64,000 nt of DNA, taken from assembly GCF_900566075.1 (NCBI RefSeq), contig NZ_UPHU01000001.1, positions 868,001 through 932,000 of the forward strand, given 5' to 3'. The translations under genes were made by a program, and so were the position numbers. Shown here piece by piece: positions 38,490 to 50,573 of the stretch. The DNA comes from Mycobacterium pseudokansasii (GTDB taxonomy: Bacteria > Actinomycetota > Actinomycetes > Mycobacteriales > Mycobacteriaceae). Every line of letters begins with the position of its first letter. Position 1 is the stretch's first letter. Under the pieces are notes generated by a model. The model was not told where the DNA came from, ran no database searches, and saw nothing but the letters and a program-made list of their open reading frames with translations.

Positions 38490-38657
38490 CTAGCTTGGCG
38501 GAACGTGTTCCCCGGGCCGTGGACATTCGCCGGGCACATGGATGAGGACTGTGCTGTCTTCGGACGTTGCGGCTTGGCCGCGGCGATGTACGGTGATGTA
38601 GAGCCATCCGGCTTCAATCGACTGTTTGCAGCGTGCGCATTGCGGGTGGGCAACCAT
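38490..38657 (-). CDS. 55-residue CxxC protein, previously easy to miss
   Basis: ATG with GTGAGGAG 7 bases upstream gives MVAHPQCARCKQSIEAGWLY, then ITVHRRGQAATSEDSTVLIH and VPGECPRPGEHVPPS, stop TAG. The CARC pair plus a later Cys could form a partial zinc site. The strong ribosome site, good codon use and position between hrp1 and the Lys-rich gene on the same strand support a real small gene. Function unknown. Confidence 0.6.
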   Translation of the reverse strand: MVAHPQCARCKQSIEAGWLYITVHRRGQAATSEDSTVLIHVPGECPRPGEHVPPS

Positions 38658-38760
38658 ATGCTCCTCACTTCCCAGGCCTCACTGTGTCCACCATCGGTTC
38701 ACGGGCGGGCGACTTCCCGTCTTCGATGAACACTCGTGGCTTGCCATCTGCTCCGAGGGG

Positions 38761-39195
38761 TCAGCGACTGGTGATTGCTTGCTGCGCGCAGATCGCCTTG
38801 ACGAATTGGGCTATTGCGTGTTCCGGTAAGTGCCGGGCGATATCGGCTTCGGAGACGATGCCCACCAGCCGGTGACCCTCGATGACCGGCAGCCGTCGCA
38901 CCTGATGCTCTTCCATCACGTTGAGCATCGCTTCGATGCTGGCGTCGGCCTCGACGTGGTAGGTGCTGCCCTGGGCCAGTTCGCCGGCGGTCATCGTGTT
39001 CGGGTCGTGGCCGGCGGCAATGCATTTGGTGACGATGTCGCGGTCGGTGATCATGCCGTGCAGGCGGTCGTCGTCCCCGCAGATCGGCAGGGCGCCCACC
39101 CCCAGGTCACGCATGTGCCCGGCCGCAGCGGCGAGGGTCTCATGTTCGCCGATACAGGTCGCTCCGATGTGCATGATGTCTTTGGCGGTGCTCAT
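38761..39195 (-). CDS. hrp1: hypoxic response protein 1, tandem CBS domains
   Basis: 144 residues. Two CBS domains: ARDIM-like AKDIMHIGATCIGEHETLA to MITDRDIVTKC, and STYHVEADASIEAML to LVGIVSEADIARHLPEHA. Very close to M. tuberculosis Rv2626c (Hrp1), a strongly DosR-induced secreted/dimeric CBS protein whose two Cys form disulfides. Ligand unknown. Start ATG with GGAG a few bases upstream. A DosR-like region lies at 39277. Confidence 0.93.
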   Translation of the reverse strand: MSTAKDIMHIGATCIGEHETLAAAAGHMRDLGVGALPICGDDDRLHGMITDRDIVTKCIAAGHDPNTMTAGELAQGSTYHVEADASIEAMLNVMEEHQVRRLPVIEGHRLVGIVSEADIARHLPEHAIAQFVKAICAQQAITSR

Positions 39196-39276
39196 GGCAT
39201 TTCTCCTGTAACTTCGGTAACGCTAGGTTTCGACGGTGCGGCAGTCTGAAATCTAGACATGCCGATCGCGCCGTTC

Positions 39277-39296
39277 TAGGGCCATTGGGCCTTCGG
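39277..39296 (-). promoter_or_regulatory. possible DosR-like box upstream of hrp1
   Basis: Plus-strand TAGGGCCATTGGGCCTTCGG resembles a weak DosR site (GGGCC-ATT-GGGCC). A second TTGGGCCCGG lies at 39307. It sits about 80 bases upstream of hrp1. Confidence 0.35.
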
Positions 39297-39352
39297 GGCG
39301 ACGACGTTGGGCCCGGAAAGGTAGCCGTGAGACTCACGAAAACGCACCGCCG

Positions 39353-40575
39353 TCACCTGCTCGACGTCTCCGCGACGGGATCCAGCTCCCGCAGCGAGGA
39401 CAGTCGCAGTGCCACCACGCCGATCGCGATCATCGGGATGGCCAGCACCAGGAACGTCCGCCGCATTCCGGTGGTTTCGAAGAGCGGGCCGGCCAGCAGG
39501 TAGCCCACCGGGCCGGCCCCATAAGACAGCGAGGTCATGACGCCGACGACGCGGCCCCGCAGCCGCGGGGGCGACTTGATCTGGGTCACGTAGTTGTAGA
39601 TCGGCGCGACCGGCCCGTAGACCAATCCGATGAGCCCGCACAGCAGCAAGAGCACCGCCAGCGGCGGCGACAACGAAAACAGTGCGGTGCACCCACCGAG
39701 CGTCAGCGTGGCGACGAGCAGCATGGTGCGCCGGCTCAGCCACCGGACCAGCAACGGGTAGGCCGTGGCGCCGGTCAACCCGCCGATACTCAGTGCCATC
39801 AGCACCCAACCCAGGTGCGCCGGTTCGTTGCGGTCGGTGAAGTACTTGGGAAACAGCACGCTTTGCATCGGCAGGTACAGCCCGGTCATCGCCAGGTCGA
39901 TCAGCGCCAGCGTGCGCAGCACGGTGACGTTCCACACGAACCGCAGCCCCCGGACCATCCCGGACCACGCCTGTGCCGGTCGCTTGCTGACCGGTCCGGC
40001 GCCCGCCAGCCGTAACACGCTGATCGCCGAGATGGACAGGCCGAACGCGCTGGCGGTGACCACATCGTGTTGACCCCGCCTATGGTCCCGATCAGCATGC
40101 CGCCGACTCCGGGCCCGATGATGTAGGCGACATGGTAGCTGGCCTGGTAGGCACGATCGAGCGTCCACCCCGCCTGCGCGGCGGCCTCGGGCAGCATCGA
40201 TATCCGCGCGCTAATCGCTACCGGCTTGAACACCGCGCCCAATGCGGCCAGCACCGCGAGGACGCCGACGGTGACGCTCTGGGGACCCAGGCCGACGGCC
40301 AGTAACGGCACCGCGGCCGTGCTGCTACCCGAAATCGCATCCGAGATAATCGAAATACCCTGCCGTCCAAAGTAATCCACCGCAGCGCCGGCGATCAGCG
40401 TGGAGAGCAGCAGCGACAACGACGCGGCGCCGGCGACGATCGACGCATCGACCACGCTGCCGGTGCGCTGCAGCACCAGCCGCGGAAACGCGACCATCGA
40501 GATACCGTTACCCGCCGCGGCGGTCAGGGCCGCCAACAGGATGAGATAGACCGGGCGGCGCGACAATGCGGACAA
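39353..40575 (-). pseudogene. MFS transporter, frameshifted
   Basis: N-terminal half (LSRRPVYLILLAALTAAAGN to GPGVGGMLIGTIGGVNTMW) and C-terminal half (VTASAFGLSISAISVLRL to RELDPVAETSSR) are in two frames meeting at about 40066. One extra G in the TGG there would join them. Together they make about 410 residues with 12 helices, of the Bacteroides-macrolide/EntS-like MFS exporter type. The start is uncertain (TTG near 40575). It would be the exporter of the adjacent carbamoyltransferase/radical SAM gene cluster. Confidence 0.75.
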
Positions 40576-40586
40576 GGGCCGGGTAC

Positions 40587-42944
<2,358 letters not shown>

Positions 42945-43008
42945 GTCGTCGAGTGCGCGTCGCTCTTCGCCGGGCGGGTTCTCTCGTATGGTGTTGTCTC
43001 CCTCCGAC

Positions 43009-43914
43009 TTACAGGTTGCGCATAAACTCTTCGTTGCGGCGCAGGTTTCCCGATCGCGCCGTGTGGAACGATGCCAGGATCTTGTCGCGATCGTGCGGCA
43101 GCGTCCCCCGCACAGTGAGGTGGTTGGACGGGTGATTGGATCGCACCACCATGGGCCGCCGCGGGCGGGTGCCCTCGATGATCCGCTCGAACTCGTCCAG
43201 GTATTGCTTCTCGTCCAGCAGCTGGAACGTACCCGCCTCGACCTCCTCGGCCAGCTTGGTGCGCGGCGTGACCATCAGGCTGAGGAAGCCCACGTAGTCG
43301 GGGGAGACGTTGGTCAGGATGCGTGCGGTGGCCTCGGCATGATCGTCGGTGTGCCGGACCCCGCCGAGGCCGAGGATGACCTGACACGACAGCTCCAGCC
43401 CGGCATCGATCGCCCGTAGGCAAGCGCGTTCCACCTGCGCGGATCTACCGCCCTTGTGCACGGCTCGCAGTACCGTGTCGCTGCCCGACTCGACGCCGAC
43501 GTAGATCCGCTTGAGCCCGGCGGCAACCAGCGCCCGCAGCTCATCGTCGGTCTTGCGCAGGATGTCGAGCGGGTGGGCGTAGGACGCGATATCTGCCGCA
43601 GGTTCGGGAACCGTTCCCGGCAGCGGGCCGGCCGCCGCAAGGAGCGTGTCCGTCGGCGCGCAGAGCGCGCTGGCGAGCGTGAAGAACACCTTCTCCACCG
43701 CTGCGCCGTACTTGTCTCCCGCCTCGTCGATGTCGGCGAGGATGTCGGCGGGCTCGCGCACGTAGCTCTCGGTCTTGGGCATCAGGGAGCACATGCAGAA
43801 TTTGCAGGTCGGTCGATTGCAGCCGATGCTGGGGCAGGCGTCGTAACCGAAGCGCCCGAAGTGTGCCGTACCGGTGACGATGGCCCGCAGGTAGTAGGGC
43901 GTGTTCAGCACCAC
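43009..43914 (-). CDS. radical SAM protein
   Basis: 301 residues from GTG overlapping the stop of the preceding radical SAM remnant. The cluster motif is CNRPTCKFCMC (Cx4CxxCxC, one residue longer than the usual Cx3CxxC, with the extra Cys seen in HemN-like enzymes). Then VEKVFFTLASAL, GLKRIYVGVESGSDTVL (SAM-binding GxEx), LELSCQVILGLGG and VSPDYVGFLSLMV: the Elp3/MiaB/NifB-type barrel. Substrate unknown. It lies between the second radical SAM gene and the LRR gene. Confidence 0.8.
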   Translation of the reverse strand: MVLNTPYYLRAIVTGTAHFGRFGYDACPSIGCNRPTCKFCMCSLMPKTESYVREPADILADIDEAGDKYGAAVEKVFFTLASALCAPTDTLLAAAGPLPGTVPEPAADIASYAHPLDILRKTDDELRALVAAGLKRIYVGVESGSDTVLRAVHKGGRSAQVERACLRAIDAGLELSCQVILGLGGVRHTDDHAEATARILTNVSPDYVGFLSLMVTPRTKLAEEVEAGTFQLLDEKQYLDEFERIIEGTRPRRPMVVRSNHPSNHLTVRGTLPHDRDKILASFHTARSGNLRRNEEFMRNL

Positions 43915-44384
43915 GTCCGGAACCGCTCTTTGACCCGCAGCGCCTCGTCGATCAGCCGATCCGGGTCTCGAAGTCCGATCGGGTCGTGCTCGTCGTAGGC
44001 GCCGTAGAGGCCGAGTGTCACCCTGTTGCCGTTGTCGGCGATGCGCTCCACCGTCGGCTCGATGCTCGAAATCGGTTGCTCGGCAAGGTGAACGATGAAC
44101 ATCGCGCGTGGGTCGTCGCGCACGTTGTCCAGCGCGGTCTGGAACAGTCCGGTGAAGCGCTTGCCGCCGGGGCGGATTGCCCGCCACTCGTCGTCGAGGG
44201 CGTCACCGCCGAACACCGTGACGAACAACTGGACGCGCTCGAACCCCTCGCGCGGCAGCCGGCGCATGCCGTTGGTCGATAACGAGACGTATTCCATGCC
44301 TTCCACGTAGGCCCGGATCCGGTCAGGGAAAAGCAATGGCTCGCCGCCGATCAACAGCGCGGTCTCGCGAACGACGCCACGAAG
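43905..44384 (-). pseudogene. second radical SAM protein, N-terminus deleted
   Basis: Begins abruptly with RETALLIGGEPLLFPDRIRA, the GGEP motif 40-50 residues into a radical SAM domain, and continues YVSLSTNGMRRLP, TVFGGDALDDEW, FIVHLAEQPISS and DNGNRVTLGLYG. The cluster-binding cysteines that should precede it are missing because the region is fused to a P450. It cannot be catalytic as read. Confidence 0.75.
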
Positions 44385-44841
44385 TCGACCGGTTGCCCCC
44401 CGCGGATGTCTGTTGCATCTCACCGATGAGAGCCTCGGCGGCGGCACGCGCCCGCTGTTCCCAGGCGGCGAGCACCTTCCGGGTGAAGTGCGGCCGCAGG
44501 AAGCGGCGCAGGAAGGTGTGGCGTGGCGGATCGTCGCACAGCAGCGGCGGCGCCAGCCCTGCCGTGAACTGATCCATGCCACCCGCGGGGTTGATCGCCG
44601 AGGAGAACACTGCGGGTGCGCGAAGCGCCGCCGCAACGTCGTCGTATGTGGATACGACCCAGCATCGCCGCGACTGGCTGTAGCAGACGGGTGCTTCGGC
44701 ACGTAGTTGGGCGAAGAACGAGTATGGGTCCTCGATATAGTCCGGCGCTTCGGGGTCGATATCGAGCTGCATGCGTTCGATTGTCTTGCGCGAGCGCGCT
44801 TTTGTCGGTAGTTCGGGGTTTTGTGGCCGAAACCGGATCAC
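44385..44841 (-). pseudogene. cytochrome P450, N-terminal fragment
   Basis: GTG overlaps the pncB2 stop. From MQLDIDPEAPDYIEDPYSFF it follows P450 helices A-C (CWVVSTYDDVAAALRAP, LLCDDPPRHTFLRRFLRPHF with the heme-propionate HxxxR-like block) to IGEMQQTSAGG. A run of six G then breaks the frame; one base more restores QPVDFVASFAR, and the match ends there, joined to the radical SAM sequence. I-helix, ExxR and heme Cys are absent. Confidence 0.75.
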
Positions 44842-46199
44842 CTCGGCGGCCCCGGCATTGCCGCGCCGGAGTGCCGTATCCGCTCGAGTTCACCCACCAC
44901 CGCGTCGCTGACGACCACCGGGTATGTGTAGCCGGTGTCCTCGAGTGAACGAAGCTCCGGCGGCAGCGCGTCGGTCTGCTGCCGCGCGCGGTTGCGTGCG
45001 GCAGCCAAGTCGGACACGTGCTGCGCGAGGCGCCGGCCGTTGCTCATGACGGGCGCCAACAACGGCTCACCGGGCAGTTTTTCGTCGTGCCGGCCGAGCA
45101 TGTCCCCGTGGAACCTCCCGTGCTCGAGGGTGCGGAACACCTGCTTGCGACCCGGATAGATCACCTTGCCGCTGGACAACTTGGTGCGGCCGATGCCGCC
45201 GTATTCCACCAGCTTGTAGGCCATGTCGAGGGCGGGCGCGTCGGCCGCGACGACCAGCTTGGTGCCCACGCCGAAGCCGTCGATCGGGCAGGCTGCAGCC
45301 ACCAGCGCGGCGATGCGGTGCTCGTCGAGGCCCGACGAGGCGAAGATCTCGACCTGGTGCAGACCCGCGGCGTCCAGCCGTGCGCGCACTGCCGTCGACA
45401 GTGCGCCGAGGTCTCCCGAATCCAGCCGGACCGCCCGCACGTCGAAGCGATCGCCGAGTCGTCGCGCCAGCTCGATGACCCGGTCGACGCCGCGCAGCGT
45501 GTCGTAGGTGTCGACGAGCAGCGTGGTGCCGGGGTAGAGGCGGGCGAACGTGTCGAAGGCGTCGCTCTCGTTGTCGAAGGCCTGCACATAGCTGTGGGCC
45601 ATCGTGCCGAACGCGGGAATCCCGTAGTGGCGGGCCGCCAGAAGATTCGACGTGCCCGCGGCACCGGCAAGGTAGCTGGTGCGCGCCACCTTCAGGGCCG
45701 CATCGGCGCCGTGGGCGCGCCGGGCACCGAAGTCCACCACCGGCCGTCCGCGTGCGGCGCCGACCACCCGCGCGGCCTTGCTCGCGAGCACACTTTGCAG
45801 GTGAATCTGGTTCAGCACAAAGGTTTCGACGAGCTGCGCTTCGATGATCGGCGCGATCACCGCGACAATCGGCTCGTTGGGAAAGACCACGGTTCCTTCC
45901 GGCACCGCCCAGACGTCTCCGGTGAAGCACACGCCGGCAAGCCACCGCAGGAACTCGTCGGAAAACTGGCCAAGACCACGAAGGTAGTCCAGGTCCTGAT
46001 CGTCGAATCGAAACGATTCCAGGTAGTCGGTCACGTCGGCCAGGCCGGCGGCCATCACGTACGACCGGCCCGGCGGGAGCTTGCGGAAAAACGTTTCGAA
46101 AACCGCTGTGCCCGACATTCTTTGGGTCCAGTAGGCCTGCGCCATCGCCACTTCGTACAGATCGGTGAACAACGCCCCGATATCCTGACGGATGGCCAT
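44838..46199 (-). CDS. pncB2: nicotinate phosphoribosyltransferase
   Basis: 453 residues. NAPRTase fold: LFTDLYEVAMAQAYW, FETFFRKLPPGRSYVM, GARRAHGADAALKVARTSYLAGAAG (shown by ends; key ARRAHG, SYLAG), then YGIPAFGTMAHSYVQAF and VDTYDTLRGV, RLDSGDLG. Matches M. tuberculosis PncB2 (Rv0573c), a DosR-regulon enzyme salvaging nicotinate into NAD. Its stop overlaps the P450 start, so here it heads a larger operon. Confidence 0.93.
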   Translation of the reverse strand: MAIRQDIGALFTDLYEVAMAQAYWTQRMSGTAVFETFFRKLPPGRSYVMAAGLADVTDYLESFRFDDQDLDYLRGLGQFSDEFLRWLAGVCFTGDVWAVPEGTVVFPNEPIVAVIAPIIEAQLVETFVLNQIHLQSVLASKAARVVGAARGRPVVDFGARRAHGADAALKVARTSYLAGAAGTSNLLAARHYGIPAFGTMAHSYVQAFDNESDAFDTFARLYPGTTLLVDTYDTLRGVDRVIELARRLGDRFDVRAVRLDSGDLGALSTAVRARLDAAGLHQVEIFASSGLDEHRIAALVAAACPIDGFGVGTKLVVAADAPALDMAYKLVEYGGIGRTKLSSGKVIYPGRKQVFRTLEHGRFHGDMLGRHDEKLPGEPLLAPVMSNGRRLAQHVSDLAAARNRARQQTDALPPELRSLEDTGYTYPVVVSDAVVGELERIRHSGAAMPGPPR

Positions 46200-46313
46200 G
46201 GCTGCCGGTTACCCTCTGCCTCTCGGCTCGTAACGTCTACACGTGCGGACAAGAACTTCGAACATCATTGGTGTCCAATGAATTTGGCAGGCCAATGGAG
46301 CCACCGGCATCGG

Positions 46314-46628
46314 CTAGTGCGATTGCGGCGCGGGTTCGCCGTACCGATCCTGCCCGGGCCTGGCCAACAGGTCGCCCCAGGCGCGGCTCACGGCGGCGAC
46401 GACGGCGTCGTCAACGTCGTACGTCGCGTCGTTCTCGGCGATCGCCACCAACCCGTCGGCCAATTCCATCGGGGCCACATTGTGCCGCTGGGCCGTTTGC
46501 ACGATGTCGGTGAACGCCTCGTCGAGGCTGCAATGCCGCAGCGCAACCAGCACACCCTCGGCGGCGCCGAGCCTTCGCTGGCCACCGCGGCGAGCATCGC
46601 GCGCGCGGTCGGTCTGTCGTAGTTCCAC
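46314..46628 (-). CDS. ANTAR-like domain protein
   Basis: 104 residues from GTG with AAGGGAG upstream; the longer frame to 46724 has no ribosome site. AAEGVLVALRHCSLDEAFTDI, then AQRHNVAPMELADGLVAIAE, fits the three-helix ANTAR pattern (AxGxLM, CSxxEAF, LA). ANTAR proteins bind paired RNA hexaloops and antiterminate. No sensor domain is attached. The N-terminus is Arg-rich. Function is inferred from the short motif only. Confidence 0.5.
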   Translation of the reverse strand: MELRQTDRARDARRGGQRRLGAAEGVLVALRHCSLDEAFTDIVQTAQRHNVAPMELADGLVAIAENDATYDVDDAVVAAVSRAWGDLLARPGQDRYGEPAPQSH

Positions 46629-46762
46629 CGTGTGCTCCCTTGTTGGCGATGCTCTCGATAGTGGCCAGCCGCGTCGTGGTGTGGGCAGAGTCATAAGGCC
46701 CATCAACGTGGGGCCGAAGGGCATCCCGGTGCCGGCCCGACCGGCCGAAGCCTCCCGATCGG

Positions 46763-47878
46763 TCAGCTCAACAGCTGCGCCGGATCGGTGAACGGCAACT
46801 CCAGGTCGGCGCCCACCTCGTCGCTGAGCAGCAAACCCTCGTGGGTGGACAGGCCGTTAGCCAGCGCGACATCGGACCGGCACGCGGACTGCCAGCCCTG
46901 GTCCGCCAGCTTGAGCACATAGGGCAGCGTCGCGTTGGTCAGCGCGAACGTGGATGTCCGCGGCACCGCGCCGGGCATGTTGGCCACGCAGTAGAACACC
47001 GTGTCGTGCACGCGAAACGTGGGCTCGTCGTGAGTGGTGGGCCGGGAGTCCTCGAAGCAACCGCCTTGGTCGATCGAGACATCGAGCAGCACCGCGCCTG
47101 GTTTCATCTGCGCCACAAGCGAATTCGACACGAGTCTGGGTGCCTTGTGCCCGGGTACCAGGACCGCGCCGATCGCCAGGTCGGCCCGCATGACCGCACC
47201 CTCGAGTTCCAGGCCGGTGGAATACCGGGTGCGGATCCGCCCACCGAACTCGGCGTCGAGCTGGCGCAGCCGCTCGATATTCACGTCGAGGACGGTGACG
47301 TGCGCGCCCATCCCGGCGGCGACTCGCGCCGCGTTGTAGCCCACGGTGCCGGCGCCGATCACGACGACATCGGCCGGCCCGGTACCGGGCACCCCGCCCA
47401 TCACGATGCCGCGTCCGCCGGCCGGCTTCATCAGCTGGTAGGCCCCTACCTGGGCGGCCAGCCGGCCGGCGACCTCGCTCATCGGGGCCAGCAACGGCAA
47501 CTCGCCGTCGACCGTCTGCACCGTCTCGTAGGCGATCGACGTGACCCCCGAACGTAGCAGCGCTTCGGTGCACGGTAACGACGCGGCAAGGTGCAGGTAG
47601 GTGAACAGGATCTGCCCGCGGCGCAGCAGTCCGTACTCAATCTCGATGGGCTCTTTGACCTTCAGCAGCAGCTCTGCGTCGGCCCATACCTGTTCAGCGG
47701 CGGCGGCGATCTTGGCGCCGGCCGCGACGTAGTCGGCGTCGGGAATCGACGATCCTTCACCGGCGCCGGCCTGGATGGTGACCTGATGGCCCCGCCGGGT
47801 CAGTTCCCTGGCGCCGGCCGGGGTGATGGCGACGCGGAACTCGTTGTTCTTGATCTCGGTCGGGACGCCGACGCGCAT
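46763..47878 (-). CDS. ald: alanine dehydrogenase
   Basis: 371 residues, the exact family size. It starts [22 protein letters not shown] (positions 1-22; key Arg15 and Lys in KNNE), has [18 protein letters not shown], the NAD site [20 protein letters not shown] and the active-site block [18 protein letters not shown]. It reversibly aminates pyruvate (and glyoxylate) with NADH, and is induced in hypoxic mycobacteria to recycle NAD. M. tuberculosis ald (Rv2780) is elsewhere, so its position here is a local feature of this genome. Confidence 0.96.
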   Translation of the reverse strand: MRVGVPTEIKNNEFRVAITPAGARELTRRGHQVTIQAGAGEGSSIPDADYVAAGAKIAAAAEQVWADAELLLKVKEPIEIEYGLLRRGQILFTYLHLAASLPCTEALLRSGVTSIAYETVQTVDGELPLLAPMSEVAGRLAAQVGAYQLMKPAGGRGIVMGGVPGTGPADVVVIGAGTVGYNAARVAAGMGAHVTVLDVNIERLRQLDAEFGGRIRTRYSTGLELEGAVMRADLAIGAVLVPGHKAPRLVSNSLVAQMKPGAVLLDVSIDQGGCFEDSRPTTHDEPTFRVHDTVFYCVANMPGAVPRTSTFALTNATLPYVLKLADQGWQSACRSDVALANGLSTHEGLLLSDEVGADLELPFTDPAQLLS

Positions 47879-47953
47879 GGCAACTCCTGGGGTTGGTCGA
47901 TGACGCCGACGACCATATCCGGCGGGTGCGCACGTCTGGCCGGTGGTGTGGCC

Positions 47954-49108
47954 TCAGCCCCGCACCGCCACCGGGGAATGGGTGTCCCCGGCTGAGGAGA
48001 CCTCGAGCAGATCGTCGGGCCCGGCGGTGACCCGAATCCCGAACCTGCGGCTGACGTGTTCGATGGTGCGGCGTAACCACTCGGTGTCGGTCGAGGAGGC
48101 TCGGTGCAGGCGCATCTGCTTGACCCGCAGCGGAATCATCTTCAGCGAGAACAGATTTCCCGTCGCAGGATCGGTGGAGGTCAAATACAGCAGCCTGAGG
48201 TCGCCGCGGAACGATTCGTGCCCGCCGATGCCCTCGTAGTCGTCGATGACGTCACCGCACCCGTACATGATCGGTTTGCCGCGGTAGATCTCGATCGGCC
48301 TGGGATGGTGCGACGAGTGGCCGTGCACGATATCGATGCCGGCGTCGATCAGCCGGTGCGCGAATGCGATTTCACCCGGCGCTACCGCGTAGCCCCAATT
48401 GGATCCCCAGTGCACCGAGACGACGGTGACACCATCGCCTTTGCCGTCGCCCTTGCCGGCCAGCACCTGTGCCGCGACGTCATCGGCGGCCTCGCGTTGT
48501 GACGGGTCACGGACCAGCCACACACCGGGCCGGTTGTGTTGCGCGGCCCAGGATTCGGGGACACCGCTCGACGTGGTCGCGACCGAGCCGATGACGACCC
48601 GGTGCCGGTCGCCGACCGTGACCACCGCCGGGCGGCGAGCGGTGGGCAGGTCGGGACCCGCCCCGGCGCCCCGGATGCCGGCGGCCGCGAGGGCCGCGAC
48701 GGTGTCGGTCAGCCCCTGGTAGCCGAAGTCGAGAATGTGGTTGTTGGCCAGCGCGCATGCGTCCGGTCGCAACGTCGTCAGCGCCGCCAGGTTATCCGGA
48801 TGCATCCGGTAACACACCGGCTTGCGGTCTGCGAATTCTGTGCCGGTGGTGATCGTCGTCTCCAGATTGACCACGCGGACGTCGGTGCCGACGTCGTCGA
48901 GGACATCGAGCACCTCACCCCACGGCCACCGCCAATCGACGGGACGCGGAATGGGCCCGTTCACCCGCTCGGCCAGTCGGACATACCCCGTCGCATCCCG
49001 CAGGTACCGCTCACGCAATTCCGGGTGGCCGGGGTGCGCCAGGATCTGATCGACACCGCGGCCGAGCATGACGTCGCCGCCCAGCAGCGTCACCACAGCA
49101 GAGACCAC
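47954..49108 (-). CDS. CapA-like poly-gamma-glutamate-synthesis-type protein (Rv0574c-like)
   Basis: About 384 residues if started at the GTG before VSAVVTLLGGDVMLGRG; the open frame extends to 49192. Metallophosphatase-like CapA fold: LLGGDVMLGRGVDQIL, VVNLETTITTG, CALANNHILDFGYQGLTDT and VVSVHWGSNWGYAVAP, then HGHSSHHPRPIEIY. M. tuberculosis Rv0574c is DosR-regulated (recall). Enzyme activity unproven. Confidence 0.88.
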   Translation of the reverse strand: MVSAVVTLLGGDVMLGRGVDQILAHPGHPELRERYLRDATGYVRLAERVNGPIPRPVDWRWPWGEVLDVLDDVGTDVRVVNLETTITTGTEFADRKPVCYRMHPDNLAALTTLRPDACALANNHILDFGYQGLTDTVAALAAAGIRGAGAGPDLPTARRPAVVTVGDRHRVVIGSVATTSSGVPESWAAQHNRPGVWLVRDPSQREAADDVAAQVLAGKGDGKGDGVTVVSVHWGSNWGYAVAPGEIAFAHRLIDAGIDIVHGHSSHHPRPIEIYRGKPIMYGCGDVIDDYEGIGGHESFRGDLRLLYLTSTDPATGNLFSLKMIPLRVKQMRLHRASSTDTEWLRRTIEHVSRRFGIRVTAGPDDLLEVSSAGDTHSPVAVRG

Positions 49109-49197
49109 GCCGAACCACCGCCGTCCACCGTCAATCGGAACACCGCACTTCGGTGTACCTACCAACCAGCTTCCCCGCAAGCGGTAGAACATGAGGA

Positions 49198-49959
49198 GTG
49201 GTCGGTTACGTGGATGTGCGGGCCTACGCGGAACTCAACGACTTCGTCGACCCGGAGTCGCGCGGTCTGACTGTGCGCAGACCGTTCCGCAGCCATCAGA
49301 CGGTCAAGGATGTCCTGGAAGCGATGGGCATTCCGCATACCGAGGTGGACCTCATCCTGGTGAACGGTCATCCAGCTGATTTCAGCCACCGGCCGGCCGC
49401 GGGGGACCGCATTGCCGCCTATCCGATGTTCGAGGCGCTCGACATCGAGTCGACGACCAGGCTGCGGTCGGTGCCGTTGCGTAATCCGCGGTTCGTGGTG
49501 GACGTGAACCTCGGCCGGCTGGCGCGGCTGCTTCGACTGCTCGGCCTGGACGTGTGGTGGTCAAGCGCCGCCGATGACCCGACCCTGGTCGACGTCAGCG
49601 TGGCGCAGCAGCGAATCCTGTTGACCCGAGACCGTGGTCTGTTGAAGCGCCGCGCCGTCACCCATGGGTTGTTCGTCCACTCCCAGAATCCGGAAGAGCA
49701 GACGCTCGAGGTGATCCGGCGACTGGACGTGCGACAACGGCTGGCGCCGTTCACCCGTTGCGTGCGATGCAACGGCAGGCTGGCCGCGGTCTCCAAGGAC
49801 GAGGTGATGGACCGTCTCGAGCCGCTGACCCGCCGCTACTACCAGGAATTCAACCGCTGCCTGGACTGCGGCCGGATCTATTGGGCCGGTTCACATCATG
49901 CGCGGCTGGTCCGCCTGGTCGGACGACTTCTTGATCAGTTGTCCAGCTATGCCGGATGA
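49198..49959 (+). CDS. Mut7-C RNase domain protein with ubiquitin-like N-terminus
   Basis: 253 residues. N-terminal beta-grasp (Mut7-C ubiquitin) at 1-85: YVDVRAYAELNDF, VDLILVNGHPADFSH. Then a PIN-like Mut7-C domain: FVVDVNLGRLARLLRLLGLD and LLTRDRGLLKRRA acid residues. Ends with a zinc ribbon CVRCNGRL to CLDCGRIYW. It probably cleaves or binds RNA. Resembles M. tuberculosis Rv0579 (recall). GTG start, with the next in-frame GTG at 49210 also possible. Confidence 0.88.
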   Translation: MVGYVDVRAYAELNDFVDPESRGLTVRRPFRSHQTVKDVLEAMGIPHTEVDLILVNGHPADFSHRPAAGDRIAAYPMFEALDIESTTRLRSVPLRNPRFVVDVNLGRLARLLRLLGLDVWWSSAADDPTLVDVSVAQQRILLTRDRGLLKRRAVTHGLFVHSQNPEEQTLEVIRRLDVRQRLAPFTRCVRCNGRLAAVSKDEVMDRLEPLTRRYYQEFNRCLDCGRIYWAGSHHARLVRLVGRLLDQLSSYAG

Positions 49960-50008
49960 ATCAACGACGACGAGGCACTGAAGGCGCTGGCGCACAACCG
50001 ATTCCGTA

Positions 50009-50494
50009 CTAGCTGGCCGGAGTCAATTTGACCGCGGCGAGCTTCAATCGGTCGACCGCCTCGGCGAACTCGTCGAGTGTTGGGATGCGTGGGTCACGGA
50101 ATTTCAATCCCATCATCCGTTGGGCGCGTTTGGGACCGTAGGACTGGGCGCAGCGCAGGAAAAGATCTGATACCACTTCGCGGTCCCGGATGAGCTCGCC
50201 CCGCATGGCGGTCGTCTTACCGTCGTAGAGGACCTGCGCGGGCGCGCCGCCGCGGAAATTCTGCTTCCACCCGGCGCCGGTCAGCGCATACAGCTCGTCG
50301 TCGATCACATGGGCGCTCAACGGAAGTGAAAACTGCCGTCCCGTCTTTCGCCCCGTGAAGTTCAGCACCATCAGTTGTTTGCGTATCGGGCCCGCCAGCG
50401 GAGTGCCCAGGAGGAAGCCAAGAACCGGGTTGACGGCCCGAAGCAGGGCCGAAGGCGGGTGACCGACGTCCACCGCGTACGACTGTTCTGTCAT
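50009..50494 (-). CDS. deazaflavin (F420)-dependent nitroreductase-family protein
   Basis: 161 residues from MTEQSYAVDVGHPPS. FMN/F420-binding split-barrel of the Ddn group: VLNFTGRKTGRQFSLPLSAHVI, YALTGAGWKQNFRGGAPAQVLYDGK (key TGRKTGR, W, NFRGG). Related proteins reduce quinones or activate nitroimidazoles with F420H2. Substrate unknown. Confidence 0.85.
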   Translation of the reverse strand: MTEQSYAVDVGHPPSALLRAVNPVLGFLLGTPLAGPIRKQLMVLNFTGRKTGRQFSLPLSAHVIDDELYALTGAGWKQNFRGGAPAQVLYDGKTTAMRGELIRDREVVSDLFLRCAQSYGPKRAQRMMGLKFRDPRIPTLDEFAEAVDRLKLAAVKLTPAS

Positions 50495-50573
50495 GCCAAT
50501 ACCGTAGGGCAATGCGGGCTGGTAGCGGGGGGTTTGCCGCACTCTCTCCTTGCCCGGTCCGCTGGTGAGCGAC

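Noticed and set aside
46200..46313. ATTGG-TGT-CCAAT palindrome upstream of pncB2 as a DosR site
   Set aside because: It lacks the GGGAC core, so a DosR assignment is not supported.
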